The translations under genes were made by a program, and so were the position numbers. Shown here piece after piece: positions 43,098-55,566 of a stretch of 64,000 bases of DNA. Location: NCBI GenBank assembly GCA_030762935.1, contig CM060882.1, positions 19,473,001 through 19,537,000 on the forward strand. The letters run 5' to 3'. Positions within the stretch are counted from its first letter, which is position 1. Each line of letters opens with the position of its first letter. The notes below the pieces were generated by a model that searched no databases, was not told the DNA's origin, and worked only from the letters and a program-made list of their open reading frames with translations. Source of the stretch: Hymenopus coronatus (Eukaryota; Arthropoda; Insecta; Mantodea; Hymenopodidae).

Positions 43098-43459
43098 TTT
43101 TGTTGTTGTGGAATACGTGGTACAATAAGAATGAGGTTGTCATGAGACCCATTAAGTATAGAGGCAACAAGCAGCAGCACCTGTAAATCTAAACCGCAAT
43201 GCGTGGCCCCGCATGCGGGTTGACTCAGGTTACATGTTAAGCGAGGCGAGCAGTGATGTGCGGTTTCTCGTATTACCCTACACCTCGTTAGAACCCCTGC
43301 TGCTCAACAGGTGCCCTTCACTGGGCTCCAGTCAATCTTACTGTTTCTAACACTGCAAAGGCTCCAGGAGCGCCAGAGCGCTGCATTCCTATATGTTTAC
43401 TTGAACAGTGAAATACTATTAACTCGGCATACTGTAATAGGACAGCAATTGATATTGTT
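43098..43459. other. Unique-looking DNA, nothing recognised
   Basis: GC-richer than average, with no supported feature. Confidence 0.45.
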
Positions 43460-44402
43460 GCCGTTTAAGGGTCAGTTGACCGCGCAATGCCGCAAATCCA
43501 TACCAACTTTAGAAATTGAAAACCCGCTGTAGAACTGAGCACACAGTGCCAAAGGAATGCAACCGGTTAACAGCCGCAAGATGGCAGTAGTAGCACGGTT
43601 ATATGTTGCTAAATGGTGCGGCGTAAATGACATAGCCGAAGGGCGTGGCAATGCTAGCAGACGACGGCATCTATCATGCGCTATTACCCCTACTTATTGC
43701 AGATGTTGGTTATTTGAGGTTATGTGTACATGAGCTAGCTAAAGGCGGTTTCATCAAAACATAAAGATAAGCCCATCTACGTCACACAGCAATTGTGGTG
43801 CTCTTAATACGTTTGATCAAGTAATATTTTGGGTTAAATGGAGAAATTTAACACACAAAGCTACTGTTAAATAAGAAGTTATCAATTGTTTTATTTCTTT
43901 TTAACGAAAACAGGAGCATTAGTAGTAAACAAAATTATTATTGTTTATTATTGTAATTATTACTAATGTTATTGTTGTTATTAATATTACTATAGTTGTT
44001 ATTATTATTAATATTATTGTTATTATAATTATTATTAGTTGTAAGAATAACTGTCAGCCCAAGCAGATCTACTTGCTCTGTAGTTATGTCATTGGTAGCC
44101 TTAAAAAATGCTGTTTTGCCATTGAACAAAATACTGCCAAGAATATATGCGCTCCCTGACGCATATAATTCATATTTCAGCGTTTCCCCCACCTTCCTAT
44201 AAATGCACTGCCTCGCTGTATATTTCTGGGTTTCCCCGCCTTGCTATGGTTACGCTTCCTAAGGCATACACAGTAATTGCAAATTTCATGCTTTCCACAC
44301 TGCGCTGCCTTCGCTCCTTTTCGCAATACCAACTACATATGCTACGTTACGCTGAAGATTGCACCTTTCAGATGCAAAGGTGGTTGCCTGACCCTTAAAC
44401 GG
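43460..44402. mobile_element. Candidate element with 15-bp inverted termini
   Basis: Left CCGTTTAAGGGTCAG at 43461 and right CTGACCCTTAAACGG at 44388 are perfect inverted repeats. The inside has no transposase and holds an ATT/TTA microsatellite. A target duplication was not found, so the call is tentative. Confidence 0.5.
43930..44040. repeat. (TTA/TTG)n trinucleotide-rich stretch
   Basis: Imperfect ATT, TTA and GTT triplets over about 110 bp give Asn-rich or Ile-rich chance frames on the two strands. Confidence 0.9.
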
Positions 44403-44862
44403 GAAAATTACCCAGAAATTGACGCTCTGGAACAATGTGCATCTTGATGTGGATAGCATCTTCGGGACCGATATCGGGGCAATGTGGCTACCAGTTGTAT
44501 ACCTACCGAGTAGAGGCCGACCTGCACGCGCCACGTATAAACTTGTAGTAACGCGTTCTTTACGCACCAGTATACTATGCTGCATATTACAATACTGTTT
44601 TACAGGTATTTAATGCCTTTGATGATAGTGCATGTTCTTCAGTCGAGATTGTAAAATATCTTGTTTCAAATGGATTGCATGAAGATTTGCAATTCATACA
44701 GAACAACTTTGCATACAACAATAACACATATTTGGGAACATCCAGCATTGAAATGCCTCAAGTCCTGAAAGCTGTCCATGAACTTATGCAAGCAATTAAT
44801 CAGAGACCCTGACACCTGTTTTAGACCGTGTGAAAAAGAAGGCCAGACAGTGTTTGGAAAAA
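44403..44862. other. Unique-looking DNA, nothing recognised
   Basis: No supported gene. The frames at 44419 and 44666 lack signatures. Confidence 0.45.
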
Positions 44863-45392
44863 TCTGATGTGTTCCATTCACATGACTTTCTCTACATCTC
44901 CGCAACAAATTATTGTTAAAAAGCTTATGTTAATATTTACTTCATCCAATCCAGAAAAAAAAAAAAAAAATAGAAGAAATAGTCTTTTTACTTGCTTCCT
45001 TGCAAGCAGAAGCGAAATAAGGGAGTACCATAGGTTAAAGTGGTAGTCAAAAGCTGGTTGCTATGTGACTGAAGTTCCTTTGTTTGTATGGACAGGAGTT
45101 GACAAATTCCAATATGAGAATAGCATAAGTTTTTCAAGGCTGAAACAAAAAACAAGGAATATCTCAAAAACGATCAACTGCATGAAAAAAATGTGTATAA
45201 CATAAATTGTGTATTTTAATATGCTTTTCATTTTTTGTGTGGTAAGTTTTTGTCTATCTCTTATGGTTTAGTAGTTATGCAAAATTCCTCAAAATTCATC
45301 CAGAATAAAGTAGTCTTCAAAAGCTATTCCCAGAAAATTAAAGATATACATTTTGTTTGTCAGGTAAATATCTTTAAATACCAAGTTTGGTG
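44863..45392 (+). repeat. Family H, copy with internal deletion
   Basis: Starts TCTGATGTGTTCCATTCACA. After GTCAGGTAAATATCTTTAAA it jumps to TACCAAGTTTGGT and ends, losing the 3' third and the hairpin. Confidence 0.9.
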
Positions 45393-45474
45393 TAGTGCAG
45401 CGACGTTGTTACGGGCGAAATTAACTAATAGGAAAATTAAATTCGCCAAAATTTGAATCTCAGTTGAGTATTTT

Positions 45475-46275
45475 ACTTTCTCTACACGTATTATGTACAT
45501 AGTGTATAGAGAAGGTATTGTAATACACCCAAAAATTCGATACCTAGATTTCACCGGAAATACATGTCCATGTGTGTCTGTGTGTATGTGTGTGTGTGTG
45601 TGTGTCTGTGGGCAGCAGAGCACAAAAACGAAAAGTCCGTTAAAAACCGAACTTGGTATTTAGGTTTAGTATCTTCCCCAAGGATGCGACACGAAGATTT
45701 TTCAAGAAAATTCCCCCAACCCTACCCTTTACATGCAACTTTTTTGAAAATGTTTATTTTCTTAAAAATTACTCCAACGATTAAAATATCGTATATTAAA
45801 GATATTTACCTGACAAATAAAATGTATGAAGACTACTTTATTCTGGATCAATTTTACGGAATTTTACATAACTGCTAAACCGTAAGAGATGGACAAAAAC
45901 TTACCACACAAAAAATATAGAGCACTTTAAAACACACAATGTATGTTATATACATTTTTTTCGTGGAGTTGCTCATTTTTGTCATATTCCTTGTTTTTGG
46001 TTTCAGCTTGGAAAAACTTGTAATTTTCTCATACAGGAATTTGTCAACTCGTGTCCATACAAAAAAGGAACTTCAGTCATATAGCAACCAGCTTTTGACT
46101 ATCACTTTAACCTATGGTACTCCTTTAGTTCGCTTCTACTTACAAGGAAGCAAGTAATAAGACTATTTCTGCTATATTTTTCTCGATTAGCATGAAGTAA
46201 ATAGAAGCATAGGTAAGTTTTTTAATAATACTTTTAAAGAGATGTAGAGAAAGTCATGTGAATGGATCACATCAG
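45475..46275 (-). repeat. Family H copy
   Basis: From ACTTTCTCTACACGTATTAT to GGATCACATCAGAT. The segment between ATACATGT and CCATGTGTGTC is shortened. It forms an inverted pair with 44863-45392. Confidence 0.92.
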
Positions 46276-46508
46276 ATTCTTTAGTCAAGTGTTGTTGAAT
46301 TCTCTCGATTTTTTCGTCGGTGCACGACGTCACGAGCCTAGCTGGCCGTTGCCCGTCTTTCACGTTGTCACGGAGTCGCCTGAACATACATTTCGACAAT
46401 ACACCGTTTCCATACACCTGGAGCAGAATGTCGTGACATTCCTTTGGAGTTCTCCCAAGTTCTCTGCATCACACGTGAACAGCTTAACTAAAGACCGAAC
46501 AAACTTGT

Positions 46509-47275
46509 TACTTTCTCAACACGTACTATGTATGTATTGCATTCCACCCAAAAATTCGATACCGAGATTTCACTGAAAATACATGTTTTAGGACTCCCTG
46601 AATACAAAAAACTCATTTTCAGAAAAAGCTCCGTGTGTAATACCAAACTTGGTATTTAAGTTTGGTATCTTCATGAAAATCTCCCACCCCAAACTACCCC
46701 TTACATAGAACTACCCCTTATGAACATTTTTATTTTCTCAAAAATGTCTCTAATGATTTTGATTAACATCTCTTATATTTAAGATATTTACATGACAAAT
46801 AAAATGTTTATCTTGAATTTTCTGGGAATAGCCTCTAAAGACCTCTTTATTCTGGATGATTTTTATTACATTTTGCATAACTGGTAAACCGTAAGAGATA
46901 GACCGAAACCTACTACACAAAACATGTGGATAAAACACACAATTTATGTCATATACACTTTTCGCATGGAGTTGGCCGTTTTCGAGATATACTTTGTTAC
47001 TGATTTCAGATTTAAAATACTTATTTCTCATACGGGAGCTTGTCAACGCTTGGCCACGCAAAGAAACGAATGTCAATCCCATAGCAACCGCATTTTAAAA
47101 CATTTGACTGTCGGTTTAGCCTAGTGTATTCCTTTATTTCCCTTATACTTAAGAAGGAACTAAGTAATAAGACCGTGTCTACTAATATTTTAGCATTAAA
47201 TAGAAGAATAAGCTGTTTAACAATAGTTTGTTACAGAGATGTAGAGAAAGTCATGTGAATGGAGCACATCAGATT
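46509..47275 (-). repeat. Family H copy, microsatellite deleted
   Basis: From ACTTTCTCAACACGTACTAT to GGAGCACATCAGAT. The microsatellite and palindromic spacer are collapsed to CTCCGTGTGTAATACCAAAC. Confidence 0.9.
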
Positions 47276-47280
47276 TGTTA

Positions 47281-47432
47281 TTTCCAGAAATGCGATACGG
47301 AGTAACACAAACAAATCTCCCCAGCCCAATTACCCTTTACATGGAAGTTTTTCTAAATCTTTTAATTTCTCTCTAAAGTGACTGTAATGTATTGTACTTT
47401 AATCAAAGCCGTTAAAGATATTTAATTTAAAA
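47281..47432 (-). repeat. Family H inner fragment
   Basis: CAGAAATGCGATACG.. and CAATTACCCTTTACATGG are inner blocks of a reverse copy, followed by AT-rich decay. Confidence 0.65.
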
Positions 47433-47435
47433 AGT

Positions 47436-48113
47436 TGATCTGTTCTACTCACATAACCTTCTCTAACTGTTTTGTTAATAAACTTCCTATAAAAGAATAT
47501 TCTTCTATCTACTTCATGCTGACCGAGATAAACATTTGCAAAAGTAATCTTATTACCTAATTCCTTACAAGCAAAACGGAACTAAGGAAATACCCTAAGC
47601 TCAAGCGGTAGTCAAATCTTTTAAAAACTGTCATTCTGCGATTGACATTGAAATTCGGTTGTCTTTGCATGGCCAGGAATAAACGAAAATAAAATTCTTT
47701 TTGAGAAAATGATAAATATGTTTAAATTGAACCCGTAACAAGGAATGTCTCGCAAAAGGTTAACTCCACTTAAATTGTGTATCTGACATAAATTGTGTGT
47801 TTCAACGAGAAGTGCATTTTTTGTAGTACGATTTTGTCTATTTCTTATAGTTTACCAGTTCTGCAAGAGAGCTTTAGAGGCTAATTCCAGAAAATTCAAG
47901 GACATAGCTTTTATTTGCCGTGTAAATAAGTTTAATATATGGCATTTTAATCAAAACTCTTTAGTCTTTTTTGAGATAATCGAAAATGTCGAACATTTTC
48001 CTGAAAATCGTCGTGTCGCTTCCTGGATGATACTAAACTTAGATACCAGCTTTGGTAATTATCCGATTATTAGTTTTGCACTATGCTGTTCATACATACA
48101 TACATGCACACAT

Positions 48114-48173
<60 letters not shown>

Positions 48174-48326
48174 GCAGACCTTTTACTAAGAATACATATT
48201 TTGGATTCAGGTGATGTGATCTCAATATGTGTATTTCCGGTTAAATCTCGGTATTGAAATTTGGAGTGGAATACAACAGCTTCTCTATTTCCTATGCACC
48301 TTGTACATACGTGGTAGAGAAAGTAT
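47436..48326 (+). repeat. Family H, near-complete copy with CT microsatellite
   Basis: A subfamily 2 copy from TGATCTGTTCTACTCACATA to ACGTGGTAGAGAAAGT. The microsatellite position holds a long CT run in place of CA. Confidence 0.9.
48118..48171. repeat. (CT)n microsatellite
   Basis: About 54 bp of CT at the microsatellite site of family H. Confidence 0.96.
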
Positions 48327-48329
48327 TAA

Positions 48330-48480
48330 AATTAAATATCTTGGACTTTTGGGAATAGCCTGCAAGGTTCACATTATTTCCAAGGAACTTTGTTCAATCT
48401 TGTACAGTTGTTAACGTTAAGTGATCTGGCGAAAACGTACTACACAAAAATGTAGATATTTTTAAAACATAAAATGTATT
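48330..48480 (-). repeat. Diverged family H fragment
   Basis: TATCTTGGACTTTTGGGAAT through CTACACAAAAATGTAGAT matches inner reverse H text. Confidence 0.6.
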
Positions 48481-48529
48481 TCCAATACTTTATTTTATCC
48501 TTTTTTCTTTCTTTGTTTCTTTCTTTTCT

Positions 48530-48785
48530 TTGTTGTGCTATAAACCATTTCCGGGATATCCGTTATTATAGTTTCGAATTTTTCAATATTTGGCATTATT
48601 TTAAACCTTTCCATAATTTGTCTATTAACACTGTACAACAAAAAAAGGTGCCAATATTTAAAACACATACTTTCTTTATCTTTCTTCAGTTCTTTGTTGT
48701 GCTAGAAACCATTTCCGGAATATCCATTATTAATCCTTCGAATTGTTCAATACTTGCCATTATTTTAAACCGTTCCATATTTTTA
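48530..48785. repeat. Local duplication, ~160 bp period
   Basis: TTGTTGTGCTATAAACCATT..GGGATATCCGTTATTATAG (48530) is repeated with substitutions at about 48693 (TTGTTGTGCTAGAAACCATT). Both continue into a GGCATTATTTTAAACC-like end. Confidence 0.8.
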
Positions 48786-49042
48786 TGCCTATTATAAACA
48801 TAAATGTAATTAATAAACTAAGATACACATTCAAGATGGACATTTACTCGAATTTCTTCCAGTTTTATTTTCCAGGCTTGCCACTAAATATAGCTCTAGT
48901 GGCTGTATTAGGTCACGACCGCCTTATGATGCAATATGCCTTTACCGGGAACGAAAGCGAAAGATTTAAAGTCTGACGATTGTCTTTCCCATTCCCAGGA
49001 TGCGGGAATGCTTCCCCTAGTTATAAAGACGCACATTATAAT
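48786..49042. other. Unique-looking DNA, nothing recognised
   Basis: Short AT-rich stretch before mariner M5. Confidence 0.4.
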
Positions 49043-50293
49043 ACACGAGGGTCGGCTGAAAAGTCCCGAGACCCACACAGATGTGGCACAACTAGGCCAG
49101 TTAGACGGTAGCATCGTATAATTTAACTCTGACTAGCTTGTATACATAGTTACAGGTCAATAGCTTGTTTAGTTTTCGAATGACAGCATTTTAAAATGAC
49201 AACTTTAGAGTTTTCACGAAAATGGAGGATTTGCAAAATGGAGCAGTGATTAAATACTTCCTTTTTAAAGGCTTAAACCTAAAGAAATCAAGGAGGAAAT
49301 AGACAATACATTGAAAGACTCTGCCCCTTCAATGATTAAAAGGTGGGTTGCAGAGTTTAAAATGGGACGTACGAGCAATGATCCTCGCTCCAGACGCCCT
49401 GTAGAAGTGAGAACTCCAGAGATCATTGAAAAAAATTCATCGTTTAGTGCTGAAAGACCGCAGACCTTGACATAGCAGAGGCTGTAAATGTATCAAAAGA
49501 ACGAGCAGGTAACATTTTAAGTGATGTTTTGGGCTTTCACAAGGTCTGTGCAAGATGGGTGCCGCGTTTGTTGACACATGATCAAAAGTTGCAAAGAAAA
49601 CCTGTTTCTGTTAAGAATGTGGAGCTCTACCGTAAAAATCCCAGTGAATGTTTGAGAGGTTTATTACCATGAATGAAACTTGAATACCTCACTACACTTC
49701 AGAAAGGAAATCATAGTCAAAACAGTGAATTACGCCAGGTGAACCAACTCCAAAAAAGGCAAAGTCAATTTTGTCAGCTAACAAGGTTATAGCGAGTGTT
49801 TTCTGGGATGCACAGGGAATTGTTTTTATTCATTACTTGGAAAAGGGTAAAAGTATCACTGTCGACTACTATGCAAGCTTACTGCAACGTTTGATGATGA
49901 GGTGAAAAGAAAAATACCTCATTTAGCATAGAAAAAAGAAATCTTGTTTCGTCACGACAATGCTCAGGCTCATCGTTCAGTCATTGCAATGCGGAAAATG
50001 TGCGAATTAAAGTTCGAATTGCTTGAACATCCATCCTATTCGCCAGATCTAGCACCAGTGACTACCATCTGTTCCCAAACCTCAAAAAATGTCTTGGAGG
50101 ACGAAGATTTACAGCAACAAGGAGGTCATTGATGCGGTAAACAGCTATTTTGAGGACCTTGATAAATCGCACTACAGAGATGGTTTAATTAAATTAGAAC
50201 ACCGATATGACAAATGTATTAGTCTTTCTGGAGATTATGTTGAGAATTAAAGCAAAAAAAATTAAATACTGTTTTCATTCAGGCGACCCTAGT
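49043..50293 (+). mobile_element. Mariner element M5, full length but broken
   Basis: About 1.25 kb with a left terminus CGAGGGTCGGCTGAAAAGTC and a shorter matching right terminus (TTCAGGCGACCCTAG). The transposase reads from ATG 49222 (MEDLQNGAVIKYF). KEIKEEIDNTLKDSAPSMI and VCARWVPRLLTHDQK then follow in other frames, and at 49944 LFRHDNAQAHRSV with the second Asp and YSPDLAP with the third. Several frameshifts and stops occur. It is a third mariner subfamily in this window. Confidence 0.9.
49222..50250 (+). pseudogene. M5 mariner transposase, multiply frameshifted
   Basis: The expected order of domains is complete: helix-turn-helix, WVPRLL linker, a VFWDAQGIVFIHYLEKG-type block near 49797 (in frame only across shifts), HDNAQAH, SPDLAP, and a DNYVE-like end (SGDYVEN) at about 50230. 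The segment with the first Asp (near 49668, MNETWI-like) has a C insertion/deletion pattern. Not functional. Confidence 0.85.
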
Positions 50294-50990
50294 AAGTACA
50301 GGAAATGTGCTTAAAATCACGGTTTTGTTCCCAGTTATTATGCAATATCACTTGTCCAGCTGCGGAAGCATGTATCCAAGACAAATCTGCTCGTTCAGCA
50401 TGTCATTTGTCAGGAACGGTTATGCAAAAGAAGAGCCATTCCGGAACTCCAGCCAAGTTAGGAATGAAGGATACGCGCTGTTTCTTTAAACATTGCTTTC
50501 GATCCATCACAGCACACAAATCTGTTCTCTGCTCAAATGATGCCATAATTCTGATGTAACGGCCAATTCGTCTGCTAGTTTACCCATACTAAAGGTGTTG
50601 GCAGCCAACTTCAAAGGAACGCACGGCAACTTGGATATGGGCCCAAAGATGGCGCCCTTTGAGGACCTACTTCTAATTAATGCATTAATAAGGAACCGAA
50701 GACAGGCGTGCAGCACGCGACTAGCGATCCTATATCAGGAACACCTCGTCGTCGCCAAGGCCACTTGGATACCGGTTTCCATGCCAATCGAGATTTTCAT
50801 TCAAAAGAGTTGTCTTTTACCGAATCATTAGAAGCACTGGCCGTATATATGGGGGTCAACGATTTCAATCTAGCTCTGAGAAGTCGGTTTAATAGAAAGA
50901 TAAGCTTTCGAATTGGCTTTTTGGGGGGATATAGGCGACTGAACTCTCCAAAATAAAAAAAAAGTATTATCTCTTCTGTAAGTATTATAA
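50294..50990. other. Unique-looking DNA, nothing recognised
   Basis: About 700 bp, GC-richer than surroundings, with several overlapping chance frames of 60-97 codons but no signature and no agreement on a frame. Confidence 0.45.
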
Positions 50991-50991
50991 T

Positions 50992-51072
50992 AAGTAGAAG
51001 TATTGCATTCTTCACAAACTTTCGATGTCGATATTTCACACGAAATAAATGTTTTGAAATCCCTGAATAAAA
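50992..51072 (-). repeat. Family H hairpin-side fragment
   Basis: GAAGTATTGCATTCTTCACA and CGATATTTCACACGAAATAA fit the reverse H start. Confidence 0.6.
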
Positions 51073-51076
51073 AAAT

Positions 51077-51939
51077 CTGATGTGTTCCATTCACATGACT
51101 TTCTCTATATTTCTGTAACAAATTATTGTTAATAAGCTTATTCTTTTATTTATTTCATACTAATCAAGAAAAATTAGCAGAAATAGTCTTATTTCTTGCT
51201 TTAGTGTAATTAGAAGCGAAATAAGGGAGTACCATAGGTTAAAGTGAAAGCCAAAAGCTGGTTGCTATGTGACTGAAGTTCGTTTGTTTGTATGGACACG
51301 AGTTGGCAAATTCCTGTATGAGAAAAGTATAAGTTTTTCAAAGCTGAAACCTAAAACAAGGAATATCTTAAAAACGATCAACTCCACGAAAAAAATTTAT
51401 AAACATAAATTATATGTTTTAACGTGCTCTACATTTTTTGTGTGTTATGTTTTTGTCCATCTCTTACGGTTTAGTAGTTATGTAAAATTCATCCAGAATA
51501 AAGTAGTCTTCAGAGGCTATTCCCAGAAAATTCAAGATATACATTTTATTTTTCAGGTAAATATATTTAACATACAATATTTTAATCAAAATCGTTAGAG
51601 CCATTTTTAGACAGTAAAAATTTTCGAAAAAAGTTCCATGTAAAGGGTAGTTGGGAGTGGGGGGATGTTCTTGAAAATCTTCATGTTGCATCTTTGGAAG
51701 ATACCTAACCTACATACCAAGTTTGGTTTTTAACGGACTTTTCGTTTTGAGCTATGCTGCCCACAGACACACACACACACATACACACAGACAGACAGTC
51801 ACACACGGACGTTTTTCTAAAAATGCTCATTTTGGATTTAGGAGGATTCAAAACATGTATTTCTGGTGAAATATCGAATTTTTGGGTGCATTACAATATC
51901 TTCTCTATACACTATGTACATAGCACGTATAGAGAAAGT
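51077..51939 (+). repeat. Family H, near-complete copy (tandem pair, first)
   Basis: From TCTGATGTGTTCCATTCACA to GCACGTATAGAGAAAGT. The next forward copy starts 6 bp later. Confidence 0.94.
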
Positions 51940-51944
51940 AAAAA

Positions 51945-52731
51945 TCTCATGTGTTCCATTCACATGTCTTTCTCTACATCCCTGTAACAAATTATTGTTA
52001 ATAAACTTATTCTTCTATCCACTTTATGATAATTGAGATAAACATTAGCAGAAACCGTCTTATTACTTAGTTCCTTATAAGTAGAAGGGAATAAAGGGAA
52101 AGCACTAGGCTAAAACAAAGACAAATCTTTTAAAAATGTGGTTGAAATCCATTTCTATGCGTGACAAGAAGTTTAAAAGCTTCCGTGTGAGAAAAACTGA
52201 AGTTTTTTGAATCTGAAACCAATAATAAGGAATATTTCGAAAACGGTCAACTCCACGAAAAAAAATTCTGGTACATAAATTGTGTGTTGTAACGAGATCT
52301 GCATTTTTTGTGCAATAAATTTTTGTCTATCTCTTATGGTTTAACAGTTATGAAAAATTCAGCAAAATTCATCCAGAATGAGCAGGTCTTCAGAAGCTAT
52401 TCCTAGAAACTTCAAGATATACATTTTATTTGTGATGTTAATAGTTTTAATATGCGGTATTTTACACAAAATCGTTACAGCCATTTTTGAGAAAATAAAA
52501 ATTTTCGAAAAACTTTCCAAGGGTGATTGGGAGTGAGGGATTTTCTCGAAAATCGTCGTGTCGCATCCTTGCCCCCCATACACACACACGCGCGCGCGCG
52601 CAGACACATACAAACACTTTTCTAAAAACTTTTTTTTTTTTGTATTTAGGGTGTCCCAAAATGTCCGGTCAAATCTCGGTATCGAATTTTATGGTGCAAA
52701 ACAATTACCTTCTCTCCACACTACGTACAGA
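51945..52731 (+). repeat. Family H copy (tandem pair, second; foldback left arm)
   Basis: Starts TCTCATGTGTTCCATTCACA, with a CACACGCGCGCGC microsatellite. It stops at CTACGTACAGAGTCT before the final stem is complete and joins an inverted copy. Confidence 0.9.
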
Positions 52732-53268
52732 GTCTCCAGGGATGCGACACGAAGATTTAGAAAAAAAAATCCCCCTCAAACTACCCTTTACATGGAACTA
52801 TTTACGAAAATTTTGATTTTCTCAAAAATGGCTGTAATGGTTTTGATTAAAATATCGTATATTAAAGACATTTACTGACAAATAAAATGTATATCTTGAA
52901 TTTTCTGGGAATCGCCTCTGATGATTACTTTATTCTGGATGAATTTAACGGAATTTTGCATAACTGCTAAACCGTAAGAGATGCATAAAAACTTACCAAT
53001 TAGAGCACGTTAAAAACCACAATTTATGTTTTATAATTTTTTTTCGTGGAGTAGATCGTTTTTGAGATATTCCTTGTTTTTTTTTTCAGCTTTAAAAAAC
53101 TTACAGAAACTTGTCAACTGCTGTCCACACAAACAAAGGAACTTCAGTTATAAGACTGTGCTAATTTTTTCTCGATTAGCATGAAGTAAATAAAAGCATA
53201 AGATTTTTAACAATAATTTGTTGCAGAGATATAGAGAAAGTCATGTGAATGAAACACATGACATTTTT
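52732..53268 (-). repeat. Family H, truncated copy (foldback right arm)
   Basis: From CCAGGGATGCGACACGAAGA to GAATGAAACACATGACA. The hairpin and microsatellite are lost at the junction. Confidence 0.9.
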
Positions 53269-53274
53269 TACGTC

Positions 53275-53966
53275 AGTGCAAGCCGGTAGAAGCTCCGCTA
53301 TGCAAACAAGCGCAGTGCAACACTAGCGCGTTACCACGAGGGGGTGAAGTAGCAGTTTATGAGATACCTTGAAACGTCACCGCCGGAGGAAGAATAAAAA
53401 GTAACCGGAAGAACAGCTGCATGGATCTTGAACTCGAGAAGTTATGCTCATAGCGTCGTTAACAGAAGTGATTAATGTGAACATTTCGTTATTTATTACA
53501 CAGCGTGCACATATCTTTGTTTCATGTTCCCTCGTGTGAAACAAGGATAGTTATTACATAGTTGTGCGACCGCATATATTTCATACTCAATAAAAGCTCG
53601 CTTCTTGTGACGCTTGCAGCAACATACATATCACATATTTCATCTCGCGCTTTTCATGCTCCGAAAAGCACAACATGTTGCATTGTATGGAGTTGGTAAA
53701 CAACGAAGCGGCGCACTGCGATCAACATGAGGTCCATTGCGGCTACTATCACTTTCCAAGGAGCTAGAGATCACAGGAGGCTACAGGCCACAGGTACACA
53801 TAACCAAGAGGCGCTAATCTGACTACTTCAAAAGTGGAACATTGCACACATGCCTCCATCTAATGGTCACAAAGCGCAAATCGTTACATTGAACCTCGTG
53901 GATTTACCTAAAGTATAGTGGCGGATAAATGACCTGTTCAAAGGCAGCAAATACCATTCCTAAAAA
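53275..53966. other. Unique-looking DNA; possible LTR-like segment
   Basis: An AATAAAAAG box at about 53393 and CAATAAAAGCTCG at about 53587 could be the TATA and poly(A) signals of a solo LTR. Ends and duplications were not found. The rest (to 53966) holds nothing I recognise. Confidence 0.3.
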
Positions 53967-54827
53967 TCTGATGTGTTTAATTCACATGACTTTCTCTACA
54001 TCTCTGCAACAAATTATTATTAAAAAGCTTATGCTTCTATTTACTTCATGGTAATCGAGAAAAAATTAGCAGAATTAGTCTTATTACTTGCTTCCTTGTA
54101 AGTAGAAGCGAAATAATGGAGTACCATGGGTTAAAGTGATAGTCAAAAGCTGGTTGCTATGTGACTGAATTTCCTTTGTTTGTATGGACAGGTGTTGACA
54201 AATTCCTGTATGAGAAAAGTATAGTTTTCACAGCTGAAACCAAAAACAAGAAATATCTCAAAAATGATAACTTCACGAACAAAAGTATACAGCATAAATT
54301 GTGTGTTTTAACGTGCTCTACAATTTTTGTGCTGTAAGTTTTTGTCCATCTCTTATAGTTTAGCAGTTATGCAAAATTTCGTAAAATTCATCCAGAATAA
54401 AGTAGTCTTCAAAAGCTATTCCCAGAAAATTCAAGATATACATTTTATTTGTCAGGTAAATATCTTTAATATACGAAATTTTAATCAAATTCGTTAGAAC
54501 CATTTTTAAGAAAATAAAAATGTTCGTAAAAAAAAAACCATGTAGAGGGCAGTTTGGGGTGGGGGGATTTTACTCAAAATCTTCGTGTCGCATCCCTGGA
54601 AGATACTAAACTTAAATACCAACTTTGGTGTTTTACCGACTTTTCGTTTTTGAACTATCGTGTTCACATACGCACGGACACATACATGGACCTTTTTCTG
54701 AAAATACTTTTTTTGGATACAGGGCGGCCTAAAACATATATTTCCAGTGAAATCTCGGTATCGAATTTTTGGGTGGAGTGCAATATCTTCTCTATACACT
54801 ATGTACATAGCACGTATAGAGAAAGTA
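53967..54827 (+). repeat. Family H, near-complete copy
   Basis: From TCTGATGTGTTTAATTCACA to GCACGTATAGAGAAAGT, with little microsatellite expansion (CATACGCACGGACACATAC). Confidence 0.94.
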
Positions 54828-54905
54828 AAAATGTCTTCTTTAGAATCTGAGATTCTCAAAACATGCATCTCCAATGAAATCTTCATGTCGAAAATATCTC
54901 TGCTA
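54828..54905 (+). repeat. Extra 3'-end unit of family H, diverged
   Basis: AAAAATGTCTTCTTTAGAAT then AAAACATGCATCTCCAATGA and CTTCATGTCG repeat the 3'-end segment after a complete copy. It lacks the closing hairpin. Confidence 0.65.
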
Positions 54906-55565
54906 CAAATGCAGGTACAATTTGTCGCAAAAAAGAAAAAAAGTTTTACTAGGTTTAAAGTCTGAGAGATCCATAGTGATCCCTGAGAGCCAGCGGTCTG
55001 TCTCTCTGTCAATAGATTCTTGTCACGTAAGCAATGATGTCATACTTGTTGCAAGATGTAACCAACATTCCTCAATGGAGTTTCATTTGGTGCTGAGTAA
55101 TCCTAGCGTAATTGTAAATATAAGCAATGGTAATGACAATAACAGCGACTTTGATATTAGAAACAACAATGAAGATGATTGGTGCTGTAGTCATGAACGG
55201 GACGAAGTGGCAACAGTGTGACGGAGCGGCCAAGAGATAAGGCCACTGTCAGGGATCACTCTGAGCCTATCCGTCGGATTTCTGCCACAATCTGTGAAAC
55301 TGAAGTCAAATACCTGGTGAATATAACCCACCATTCCTACTCTCTGGTCGAGGTTATTGTCACGATGCTGATCAAAAATACGGGGTATTTCAGTCATTTC
55401 AGGACGTGTATATTCCAGGACATCACTCTTCTACAGGTTCTAACGACATGAATACTATAGAAAGGTTCCTTTCAGATTAGCTGCTATAGCAATTGAGACT
55501 ATTTTCTGCTGGACAGCAAAAACAAACACAAATTAAAATAAAAAGTCCAAAAAGACAAAGACAAA
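54906..55565. other. Unique-looking DNA, nothing recognised
   Basis: Contains an open frame (54874-55221, 115 codons) with no domain that I recognise. Confidence 0.4.
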
Positions 55566-55566
55566 A

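Noticed and set aside
43938..44192. Asn-rich 84-codon frame
   Set aside because: It is produced by the ATT/TTA microsatellite.
54874..55221. 115-codon frame as a gene
   Set aside because: It begins inside a duplicated family H end and has low-complexity Asn/Asp text. No family signature.
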